The position numbers were made by a program, and so were the translations under genes. From assembly GCA_028826165.1 (NCBI GenBank), contig JAPDFW010000085.1, positions 62,001 through 126,000 on the forward strand: 64,000 nucleotides of DNA, written 5' to 3'. Below the pieces are notes generated by a model that searched no databases, had not been told where the DNA came from, and saw nothing but the letters and a program-made list of their open reading frames with translations. This document shows, one piece after another, positions 49,470 to 59,699 of this stretch. Every line of letters begins with the position of its first letter. Within the stretch, counting starts at the first letter, position 1. Origin of the DNA: Anaeramoeba ignava. Taxonomy: Eukaryota > Metamonada > Anaeramoebidae.

Positions 49470-50799
49470 TTACAATTTGCAAATAGGAATCAAAGCAACA
49501 CGAGAATACTTAGTATGTGAGTATTTCTTTCTAACCGAAATTAAGTTATTTGGATTAGCAGAATCCAAAGTAGAAATTTTCGAAGCAATTTTATGCATTT
49601 CTTGAATGCAAGGAAATAAATCATTTTCAGAATACTTTGTAAAGTATTGAATAGTTGGATTCCACAAATTTTGAGAAGGAAAATCTTGGGGAATTTTGCC
49701 TTGATGATTTTGACTTTTTTTTAATTGATCCAAAGTTTGAATTGAAAGATATAAAGCAGATGCTGCTATTTTTGAGCTACAGAAGTCTAGCATTTGGATC
49801 TCTGGTACGGTCATTTCAATAAAATAATTCGTTAGAAGATCATAGCGCAAATCCTGTTCGTTGGAGGGCAAGTTCACGTCCAAAACACGGAGGAATCTTT
49901 TGGCAAAAAATAACGGTGTGACATAACTTAAATCAAATTTGAGTAAGTTCAAAATGATTGATTCCATTTTCAGGATGTCTTCTTTGTTAAATGCGCCGTC
50001 GCAAATATAAACAAAGTCTCCGACTTCTGGCGGGTAAATTTCCTCGTATTTGGAGGCAATTAGCATCGATGTCACACCGAGTAACTGGAGCTTGGAAATT
50101 GACAAGTTTTCCAATGACAGAAATTTGTCGATTATATAGCGAGTTAAATACAAGGTATCAGGTAGTAATTTGAATTTCAAATGAACTTCAATCAGCCAAT
50201 CGAGAAGAACTGCTCTCATTCTCGTGCTGATTTTGGTCTGGGTCGTTGATAGATAATTTGGGGAAATTTTGTTCTCCTTTTCCGTTTCGAATTTGTGATC
50301 CATAATTTCCTCAATAAATTCTGTTACGAATTGGATATTATTTGCGTATTTTTCGTTGACGTCAATAACATCTTCTGGAAGTGATTTTTGGGGGGATATT
50401 TCTTCTTTTTCAATGGAGATCTCTTCCTCCATTTCTTCTTCTAATTTTTCATTCATTTTTTTAAGAATTATTTTTTCTTGTTCTTTTTTGCTGTTTTTGT
50501 GAATTTTTTTTTTGGGGTTTTTTGTTGCAATTGCTTTTGTTGTTTGTGGAAGAAGTGTTTTTGTTGTATTTGTAATTGTTGTTAAAACACCTCTTTTGTT
50601 TCTTTTATGGTTTTGTTGATTTGCTGCGATTTGTTTTTGTTTTTGTTTTTGAATTTTTGATTTGAGAGTGTTTTGTTGAGCAAGAATAATAGAAGGGTTA
50701 TTTTCTAAAGTTATTTTCGACTAAAAATCAATTTAACATTTTAAATTAATTTTTAAATAAAATTTTTAATTAAATTTTAATTTTAATTTTTACATTCAT
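49470..50799 (-). CDS. CYCB: B-type cyclin
   Basis: Exon 1 (50799-50794) is just ATG-AAT. Exon 2 is 50720-49470. The sum of 1,257 nt gives 418 residues. The N-terminal region has a destruction box, RGVLTTITN (RxxLxxIxN), in a Lys-rich stretch. Residues in the second half form two cyclin folds: MRAVLLDWLIEVH (the cyclin signature), YIIDKFLSLENLS, LLGVTSMLIASKYEE, then the C-terminal fold with TPLFFAKRFLR. B cyclins activate Cdk1 for mitosis, and the D-box marks them for APC/C ubiquitination. A later Met at 50456 would give a D-box-less protein, but upstream reading is open and the D-box supports the longer form. Confidence 0.92.
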
Positions 50800-51058
50800 T
50801 TTGTTTTTAAAAAAAAGGAAAATAAATTAAGAAATAGAAAAATGGAAAAATAGAAAAATGAAAAAAGGTTTTTTTTTAGTTTTTTAAAAGAAAAAAAAAA
50901 GGAATCGTTAAAACCGTTAAAATAATAAATTCGGAAAAAAAATTTTTTATAAATTTTTCTCTTTTGGTTTTCTTTCTTTCTTTTTTTTAAAACAAAATTA
51001 ATTAAAAATAAAAATAAAAATAAAAATAAAAATAAAAATAATAAAAAGCAATTCAAAA

Positions 51059-53679
51059 TTAATTTGTATTTGAAACCTCCCAAAAAATACTTTGTGCCTT
51101 CTTTCCATCAGCAGTTGTAATAATAACAATTGTATTTGACTTTAAATCATTTGAAATATTATTATTATAAACAGATAACAAAACATCTGTAGCCTTTTTA
51201 TTAACTGACCAAATATGCAAGATTTGTCTTTTAAACTTTGGGAATTGAGCATTTCTTGTTGAACAAATAACTCCATACAACTTCTTTTCAAGCAATCTCT
51301 TTGCATCATTTTCATCAAAATCTCTATCAATAGGAAACTTCATTGCTCTTGTTACACTAACTCCAATATTTACTTTATTTATTGAAGCAACATAGTCTGT
51401 AATTTTTCCTTCAGGATAATATCTAATTTCCTATTAATTTTTTAAGAAATTAATTTTGGATAAAAAATAATTTTAATTTTTTTATTTTATTTATTTACAG
51501 TTTCTGTACTCAACAATTTTGCATCAAATGCTAATTTCAAAACCTCGAAAGACATATATTCACTAATTACTGAAGTTCCACCAGCATTTGGAGTATTTTT
51601 CATTCTCAAAGCACTATAAAAACAAAATAAATCAATAAATCAATAAATATTAAATCAATAAATATTAAATAATAAATATTAAATAAATAAATATTAAATC
51701 AATAAATATTAAATCAATAAATAAATATTAAATCAATAAATAAATATTAAATAAATAAATATTAAATCAATATTAAATTATAAATATTAAATCAATATTA
51801 AATATTAAATCAATAAATATTAAATCAATAAATATTAAATATTAAATCAATAAATATTAAATCAATAAATCAATAAATATTAAATATTAAATCAATAAAT
51901 ATTAAATCAATAAATATTAAATAAATAAATATTAAATTAATAAATATTAAATATTAAATCAATAAATCAATAAATATTAAATATTAAATCGATAAATATT
52001 AAATCAATAAATCAATAAATCAATAAATATTAAATATTAAATCAATAAATAAATATTAAATCAATAAATAATAAATATTAAATATTAAATCAATAAATAT
52101 TAAATCAATAATAAATAAATATTAAATCAATAAATATTAAATAAATAAATATTAAATCAATAAATATTAAATCAATATTAAATATTAAATCAATATTAAA
52201 TATTAAATCAATATTAAATATTAAATCAATATTAAATATTAAATCAATAAATATTAAATATTAAATCAATATTAAATATTAAATCAATATTAAATATTAA
52301 ATCAATATTAAATATTAAATCAATATTAAATATTAAATCAATATTAAATATTAAATCAATAAATCAATAAATAATAAATATTAAATCAATAAATATTAAA
52401 TCAATAAATATTAAATAATAAATATTAAATCAATAAATATTAAATCAATAAATATTAAATAATAAATATTAAATAATAAATATTAAATATTAAATATTAA
52501 ATATTAAATATTAAATCAATAAATATTAAATCAATAATAAATATTAAATCAATAAATATTAAATCAATAATAAATATTAAATCAATATTAAATATTAAAT
52601 CAATATTAAATCAATAAATATTAAATCAATAAATATTAAATCAATAAATATTAAATTAATAAATATTAAATCAATAAATCAATAAATATTAAATATTAAA
52701 TCAATAAATATTAAATATTAAATCAATAAATATTAAATCAATATTAAATATTAAATCAATATTAAATATTAAATCAATAAAATCAATAAATCAATAAATC
52801 AATAAATAATAAATATTAAATCAATAAATATTAAATCAATAATAAATATTAAATCAATATTAAATATTAAATCAATATTAAATATTAAATCAATAAATAT
52901 TAAATAAATATTAAATATTAAATAAATATTAAATATTAAATCAATATTAAATATTAAATCAATAAATATTAAATATTAAATCAATATTAAATCAATATTA
53001 AATCAATATTAAATATTAAATCAATAAATATTAAATATTAAATCAATAATAAATAATAAATAATAAATATTAAATATTAAATCAATAAATAAATATTAAA
53101 TCAATATTAAATATTAAATCAATAATAAATATTAAATCATTAATAAATATTAAATATTAAATCAATAAATATTAAATAAATAAATACCCATCAGACAAAT
53201 CAGTCTTGGATTGAGTCTTTAAAGCATAAAATGTATTAACATGAATACTTGGATTATTAAATTGCTTTTTATCAGAAATAAAATTTCTAATTAGAGAGGA
53301 AGAATTTTGAGGATGAAACAAAAGAAAACCATTGTGAATAAAGGCTTCGCATTTCTCCAAGGAGTTTATAGGGGTCTTGTGATTTGGGGGTGGGTTCCTT
53401 AGACTGGGTAGATCTTTCTTCACATCCAAAACAGGAATTGATTGTAATTGTTGTTGATCCAAAATGAATCGCTCTTCGGTTGTTTTTATTGTTTCTTGAA
53501 CTGCTTTCATACTTTCGGCTCGTGTAACTTGTTCTTGTTCCGTAATTAAAATTGCTAAAAAAATCCTTATTTTTATTTCCGTTTCTATTTTGTCTTTCAT
53601 ATAAACTTGTCCAATTTCTTCTTCTGTTCAAAATTACTTGTTGATCTTTTGTTCGTGTTAAATTTGAATAATTTGCCAT
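51059..53679 (-). CDS. Conserved-looking protein of unknown function
   Basis: Four exons (53679-53607, 53554-53188, 51613-51499, 51430-51059) sum to 927 nt, giving 308 residues. I do not recognise a named family. The C-terminal half has the texture of a conserved globular domain: TPNAGGTSVISEYMSFEVL, EIRYYPEGKITDYVASI, VNIGVSVTRAMKFPID, EKKLYGVICSTRN, RQILHIWS, LKSNTIVIITTADG. The N-terminal half has a Pro-rich linker (SLRNPPPNHKTPINS). No signal peptide or membrane segment is seen. The first intron is only 52 nt (GTTTATATG to TTTTTTTAG), while the second is a 1.57-kb satellite. Confidence 0.7.
51614..53187 (-). repeat. Intron satellite of AAATATTAAATCAATA units
   Basis: About 1.57 kb of ATTAAATCAATAAATATTAAATC repeats between donor GG|GTATTT and acceptor ATAG|TGCTTT. 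The exons join as SDG-ALRMKNTPNAGG in frame. It is the longest intron in the window. Confidence 0.88.
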
Positions 53680-54647
53680 TTTTCTTTTTGAATTTTTTGG
53701 AATTTTTAGATTAAAAATATATAAAAAAAAAAGTTAATTAAAAAAATAATAAGAATAAAAATGTAAAATAAAAATGATCTTTTTTTTTCTTTTTTTTAAA
53801 TTTTTTTTTTAAATAATTAAAACGTATTAAATACGTCATTTATATTAAAAAAAAGAAAAATCTAATTTATTTTTTTCTATTTATTATAAAAAAGAGAACA
53901 ATTAAAAAAACCATTTATTTCTTTTATTATTTTTCCAATTAATTAACAATAAAAATTAACTCAATTCCACTTTTTTTAATTAATTTCTTTTATTAATTAT
54001 TTCTTTTAATTTATTTATTTTTATTAATTATTAATTTTTTTTATTTATTTTTAATTTATTTCTTTTATTGATTATTAATTAATTCCACTTTTTAATTAGT
54101 TTTTATTTTTTTATTAATTATTAATTAATTTTTATTTTAATTAAATTATTAATTATTAATTTATTTCTTTTTTATTAATTATTAATTTATTTCTTTTATT
54201 AATTATTAATTAATTTCCTTTTTATTATTTTTCCAATTAATTAACAATAAAAATTATTTCAATTCCACTTTTTAATTAGTTTCTTTTATTAATTATTAAT
54301 TAATTTCTTTTTATTAATTATTAATTTATTTTATTAATTATTAATTTATTTCTTTTATTGATTATTAATTTATTTATTTTTTATTAATTATTAATTTATT
54401 ACTTTATTAATTAATTTATTTCTTTTATTGATTATTAATTTATTTCTTTATTAATTAGTAATTTATTTCTTTTATTAATTATTAATTTATTTCTTTATTA
54501 ATTATTAATTTATTTCTTTTATTGATTATTAATTAATTTCTTTATTAATTATTTATTTCTTTCTTTTATTGATTATTAATTTATTTCTTTATTAATTATT
54601 AATTTATTTCTTTTATTGATTATTAATTAATTTCTTTTATTAATTTT
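53680..54647. repeat. AT-rich spacer with TTAATTATTAATTTATTTCTTT repeats
   Basis: Lies between the start of the unknown gene (minus) and the stop of PIGZ (minus). From about 53930 it is a degenerate repeat of TTTATTAATTATTAATTTATTTC. No coding sequence is seen. Confidence 0.75.
53822..53836. promoter_or_regulatory. CpG-containing palindrome ACGTATT-A-AATACGT
   Basis: A perfect 7-bp inverted repeat around one central A, about 145 bp upstream of the start codon at 53679. CpG dinucleotides are rare in the spacers here. The right arm continues as TACGTCATT, which resembles a bZIP/CRE half-site. A role as a binding site is inference. Confidence 0.3.
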
Positions 54648-56782
54648 TTAATTCATCTTCTCATAAATTTTTAAACAATTTCCCATAATCTTTTCTATTG
54701 AAAATTGTTTTAAATCTGTAAACTTGAAATTGTCAAAACAAAATTGTTTTAAAATTTTAAAATTTGATAAATTCAAATTTAAATCCAATTCTAAATCAGA
54801 AGAAACAATAACAAAGCATTTATCAAGTTTACAAATTGAAGAAATTGTATCTTTAATTAATTGTTTGTTTGTAAAATCTGTTAGTGCCAAAAGTTCAACA
54901 TTTGAATTTTGGAAAGAAGAAGAATTTTTTGGATAATTTTCTCCATTTTTCCAAGCAAGAATTGAAGAAGGAATAATTTGATTATGTAAATAGATTAAAG
55001 AAACATCTTTTTCTTCTCCTTTTTGAGATAATTCTGGAATAACTTCTAAACCGAAAAATTTCAAAGAAGAAATAATTCCTTTTTGATAAAAAAAACCATA
55101 AAAAATTCCAATTGATAAATTGAAGAGAATAAAAGAAATGAAGAAGAAAACAATAAGTTTTTTCCTTAAAGAAGTTTTTGAATTCTTTTGATTTTGTTTT
55201 AAATTTTCATTTTCTTTTAATTTTTGATTTTCTTTTAAATTTTGATTTTGTTTTAAATTTTGATTTTGTTTTAATTTTTCATTTTGTTTTAAATTTTCAT
55301 TTTCTTTTAAATTTTGATTTTGTTTTAAATTTTCATTTTCTTTTAATTTTTCATTTTCTTTTAATTTTGTTTCTTGTTTAATTTCTGTTCTTGAATGATA
55401 TAAAAAAAATCCACAAAGAACAAATAAAGGTGTTGAAATTGGTAATAAAGCTTTTAAATCTTGATGAGAAATCAAGTAAATCATAAAAACAGGAAAAATT
55501 ATAAATGAACCCAAAAATATAACTAAAGGACGAATTGATTTGGATTGAATAAATGAATTTGAATTTTTTTTGCGATTCAGAAAATAAATAAAGGAAATGA
55601 AAAAAACAAGAAAAACTGGACCAAACATAATTAAGAAATTTATGAATAAATCAGCAATATTTTTTGAAAATTGGATTTTTTGCAAATTTAAAATTTGTAA
55701 ACTTTTCAAAAAACGGAAAAAAGGAACAAATTGAATTGAAGATAAACGTGCCATTATTAGATCTTTTAAACTGTTTGATTTTGGTGGAGGTGGAAAAACA
55801 AAATGATCGTTGAAATAGAGATTATCAAAAATAGTTGAAATTCCAGCAACAAAAATAATTCCGATAAAATGGTCTATAATGAAGAAATAAAATAGAGAAA
55901 AAAACTTAAAGAATCTTTTTTCTTTTTGTTGAGAACTTTGAGTCCAAAATTGATAAATCAAAAATAACCAAATTGGAATAAAATAAAATATTGAAGTAAG
56001 ATTTGTGAATACAGAAAGAGTTAAAAGCATTATCAAAACAGCATTTTTATTTTCATCCATGAATGAAATTTGATTGAATGGTTTTTTTTCTTTTTCTTTT
56101 TCTTTTTCTTTTTCTTTTTCTTTTTCTTTTGCTTTTGGTTTATTAAATTCATATGTTGATAAAACTAATGCAATTGAAAAAATGAAAGTTTGAATTGAAT
56201 CATAAAATGTTCTTGTTAAAAAAATAATTATCCATGAACTTGAATAAAGTAATAAAGGAATTTTGTGAGGAATTTGAAGTTTAGCCGAAAGTTTTTTAAT
56301 TGACCAATCTAAATTAATTTTAATTTTAATTTTAATTTTAATTTTATAAATGAATTTTAATTTTAATTTTAATTTTAATTTTAATTTTAATTTTAATTTT
56401 AATTTTTTAAATTTTAATTTTAATTTTAAATTTGAATTTTAATTTTAATTTTAATTTTATAAATTAAATTAAATTTACCAACAGAAAATGATAATAAAAA
56501 CATAAGAAATCTTGGTAAATATAAAATTGTATATGAATTTACAAAATCAAACCCATATTTTCTTAATAATAAAAGAGGAAAATAACTTAATCCACTTGTC
56601 ATATAAGGAATATTAATACTTCTACATGGAAATTCTCTTGAAAATTCATCACTTCTAAATCCAACAACTTCAAAAAAATCTTCAGCAATAATTTCAGAAT
56701 TTGATAAAAATTCATCTTGATTAATAAAAGTATTAGAAAAAATAGAAAAAAAACGAATTAAAATTAAAATTAGATAAATCAT
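54648..56782 (-). CDS. PIGZ: GPI mannosyltransferase IV (PIG-Z/Smp3, GT22 family)
   Basis: Exons 56782-56479 and 56308-54648 sum to 1,965 nt, giving 654 residues. The first lumenal loop carries NQDEFLSNSEIIAEDFF (family HPDExFQSxE; the acidic pair is the putative catalytic or Dol-P-Man site) and FPCRSINIPYMTSGLSYFP, typical of PIG-Z. Many hydrophobic helices follow, as expected for an ER membrane protein. PIG-Z adds a fourth, side-branch mannose to the GPI anchor precursor. A Lys-Glu run (near 56085-56130) and a Leu-Lys-Glu/Gln-Asn repeat (near 55200-55380) are low-complexity insertions in loops. Confidence 0.8.
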
Positions 56783-56925
56783 TATTTAAAATTTAAAAAA
56801 TGAAAAAATGAAAAATGAAAAATGAAAAATAAAATAAATTTTTCTTCTTTTATTTTTCTTCTTTTATTTTTATTTTTATTTTTATTCTTTTTATTTTTAT
56901 TCTTATTCTTATTTTTAAAAAAAAA
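56783..56925. promoter_or_regulatory. Compact bidirectional promoter, PIGZ / 7TM gene
   Basis: 143 nt between divergent starts, with TGAAAAA repeats on one side and TTTTTATTCT repeats on the other. No specific motif is recognised. Confidence 0.55.
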
Positions 56926-58365
56926 ATGGATGAAGATTGGGGAACAATTTCAGTTGCACAAAATCTATTTGAATTTATGAGAAGAGATATAATTTCACAA
57001 AAAGAAAAAAAGAAAAACGAAAAAAAACAAAAAAAAGAAAAACCAACTGAAAATATTCAAATAGAAAAAGATCAAGATCAAGATCAAGATCGAGATCAAG
57101 ATAACCAAACAAACACACAAGAAATTGAGTTAGAAAACGCAAATTCGATGATGAATTTATCAACAAACGCAGAACCAAAAACAACATTAAATTTTTTAGC
57201 GAATTCAAAGAATCTATTTAGTAATAAACATTTACGGAATTTTTTCACAAGTATTTTTCGTTGGTTGAAATTATTTGCAGTATTTCACAGTTGCTATCTA
57301 TATTTCAAACAAAATAAGTTTTGGTCAATTATAAAGTTTCTTTATCGGTTATTAATAATACTTATAATTATATTTCCAATTGCAGTTTCAATTTTTGCTT
57401 TAGTTGTCAATATTCGAAAATATATCTATGACAAAGACGATGTTTGGATCCCCGGCTTTTGGGAATCGAGTCTAAACACAACACTCTCAAGCGTTGCGGC
57501 TGTCGCGCTTTCTCTTCTTCCTCTAACAAGCTGGATATTTGCTTATTCTTTTTTTAGAAAACCTCATTTTAACGAACTTTGTAACAGATTTTTTAAATGC
57601 CCAATTAATGGTCCTCGTCTGGCAAGAAAAGTCACTGCTTATATTGCGTTTCTTATTGTTTACCCCATCTTGGCAACTCTTATTGCCGTTACTGTTAATT
57701 ATGTCCAAAGTAAAATGAGAGATCGGATCAAAAAAGAACCAAAAATTTTCATTATTGATCTTATCATTTCTTTGATCTACTATTGGTTCCAGTTTGCCAT
57801 TGTTGCCTTCGCTTCCATTCTTGTTTTATTTCTCTCTCAATTACATGTTTTGATTATCAAAGCTTTTAATCAAATTTACACTTCAGGAGATTGGAGCATT
57901 TCCGATCTTATTGATTACCATATGGATATGCAGAAAGATATTGACCAGACATGCAGTTATCTCAAGAATTATATTGCGGTCATGACTGGCTTGTTCGGTA
58001 TGGCTTTATTGCTTACCATTTACTCTGTATTTGCATCACCTGGTCTTATCGGTTTCAGATTTGTTAACATTTGTCTTTACTTAATTTTAATCAGTTTTTT
58101 GCTTTGGTTTCCTGCTAAAGTTTCTGGTGAATGTGAGGAGCTTTCTTCTACTTTGATGTCAACCCATATTTCTGTTGGTTTTAATCAAGAAAGAGCAAAT
58201 GAACTTTCGCTTTTTTTTATTTATATTAATAATTGGACTCGATCAATGGGTTTTGTTGTTTATGATGTTTTGATTACAAAAAGTTTGGTTATTAAACTCA
58301 TTTATACCGTTCTTTCTATTGTTTTGATATTGGTTCAAAACGAACTTGTTGATTTCGATTTATGA
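56926..58365 (+). CDS. Seven-helix membrane protein, possibly gustatory-receptor-like
   Basis: A single exon of 479 residues. Residues 1-130 are soluble, with Lys-rich and Asp-Gln runs and no signal peptide. Hydrophobic helices follow at about 141-162, 185-210, 236-259, 274-310, 345-367, 372-394 and 455-475. The loop between helices 4 and 5 is long and charged; the last loop holds SGECEELSSTLMSTHISVG. The layout (cytoplasmic N-terminus, seven helices, final helix IKLIYTVLSIVLILVQ ending in a Gln) resembles the insect gustatory/odorant receptor superfamily and its protist GRL relatives. This is a topology-based guess; an unrelated ion channel or transporter is equally possible. Confidence 0.55.
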   Translation: MDEDWGTISVAQNLFEFMRRDIISQKEKKKNEKKQKKEKPTENIQIEKDQDQDQDRDQDNQTNTQEIELENANSMMNLSTNAEPKTTLNFLANSKNLFSNKHLRNFFTSIFRWLKLFAVFHSCYLYFKQNKFWSIIKFLYRLLIILIIIFPIAVSIFALVVNIRKYIYDKDDVWIPGFWESSLNTTLSSVAAVALSLLPLTSWIFAYSFFRKPHFNELCNRFFKCPINGPRLARKVTAYIAFLIVYPILATLIAVTVNYVQSKMRDRIKKEPKIFIIDLIISLIYYWFQFAIVAFASILVLFLSQLHVLIIKAFNQIYTSGDWSISDLIDYHMDMQKDIDQTCSYLKNYIAVMTGLFGMALLLTIYSVFASPGLIGFRFVNICLYLILISFLLWFPAKVSGECEELSSTLMSTHISVGFNQERANELSLFFIYINNWTRSMGFVVYDVLITKSLVIKLIYTVLSIVLILVQNELVDFDL

Positions 58366-58543
58366 TTCTTTTTCTTTTTCTTTTCTTTTTCTTTCAAAAA
58401 GCAAAAGTTTATTTTGCTTTCTTTTTTTTTCCTTTTATTTTTTTTTTCTTTTTGAAAAATCAAGAAAAAATCAAGAAAAAATCAAGAAAAATTAAGAAAA
58501 AATCAAAGAAAAATCAAGAAAAAATTGTTCTTGTTTTTTGTTC
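58366..58543. terminator. Convergent 3' region, 7TM gene / RecA2 protein
   Basis: 178 nt with five or six AAAAATCAAGA units (about 58455-58525) between two convergent stop codons. It should contain both poly(A) sites. Confidence 0.4.
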
Positions 58544-59592
58544 CTATTTCAAATTTAAAAGATTTTCTTCTGGTTTTTCATTAAAACCTTTAATCATTTC
58601 AATAATTCCATCAGTAAATTGAGTTTTGAAAAGAGGATGAAAAATATAAAGATGTCCAATTTCTTTTTTTGTAAAAACATTTATCATAGTTTCAGAAGAT
58701 AAAACATCCCAAAAAATAACGCAATAAGGAATCTTTATTGATCTATTTGTAATTAAATCACTTTCATTTTCTGTTAAAACAAGAATTGGATCAAAACCCT
58801 CTTCATAACTTTTTAAAATTCCATCTTTTTTGTTATTGTCATAATATAAACCAGGCCAATCATTTGTTCTTAAATGATATGTTATTAATTTAAGATATTC
58901 TTGTTTAGCAAATATTACTGTTCTTGTTTCTGTAAAATATTCCAAAAGAGTGAATAACGTTTGAATTTTTGTCTCTATTTCATTTTCAAAAACCCAAACA
59001 TGAATATGAGGTTCACGATTTTCATCTTGATCTTGATTTTGATTTTGATTTTGATTTTGATTCAATTGATTTTGATTCAATTGATTTTGATTTTGATTTT
59101 GATTTTGATTTTGATTTTGATTTTCATTATAATTTTGATTTTCATTATAATTTTGATTTTGATTTTCATTTTCATTATAATTTTGATTTTCATTATAATT
59201 TTGATTTTGATTATAATTTTGATTTTGATTATAATTTTGATTTTGATTATAATTTTGATTTTGATCTTGATTTTGATTATAATTTTGATTTTGATTTTGA
59301 TTTTCATTATAATTTCGATTTTGATTTTGATTATAATTTCGAATTAGATTTTGATTATAATTTCGATTTAGACTTTCCTTTCCTGTTAATGTTTTTGGTC
59401 CACCCTTGCCTCCCCACTTTTTTTTGTTAGATAAATTTTTTATTTAAATTATTTTAATTATTATTATTATTAAAAAAAAAATTATTATTTTCCAAATTAA
59501 AATTGTTTTTAAATTCTTGATTAAATTTGCGTTTTATTTAAAAATAAAAAATAATTTTTACTTACTGCACCAGTTTCAGTTTGGTTAGTCAT
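58544..59592 (-). CDS. Stand-alone RecA2-like (DEAD-box helicase C-terminal) domain with prion-like N-terminus
   Basis: Exons 59592-59566 and 59416-58544 sum to 900 nt, giving 299 residues. The N-terminus is MTNQTETGA-WGGKGGPK, followed by about 100 residues of Arg-Asn-Tyr and Asn-Tyr-Asn-Gln repeats. The remaining ~165 residues follow the strand order of helicase domain 2: HIHVWVFENEIETKIQTLF, TRTVIFAKQEYLKLI, YEEGFDPILVLTENESDLI, IPYCVIFWDV, KEIGHLYIFHP. The arginine-finger motif (HRIGR) is not conserved, and there is no domain 1 with Walker A or DEAD, so it cannot hydrolyse ATP alone. It may be an eIF4A/DDX-derived RNA-binding or decoy protein (inference). Confidence 0.6.
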
Positions 59593-59699
59593 TTTAATAA
59601 TGAAAAAAAAAGGAAAATAAGAAAAATGAAAAAAAAAATTAAAAAAATTATTTTTCATTTTTTCATTTTTTTTTCCTTTTTTTATTTTTTTTTTTTTAA
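59593..59699. promoter_or_regulatory. Compact bidirectional promoter, RecA2 protein / PRP18
   Basis: 107 nt between divergent start codons, the shortest such region in the window, made of A/T homopolymers. Confidence 0.55.
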
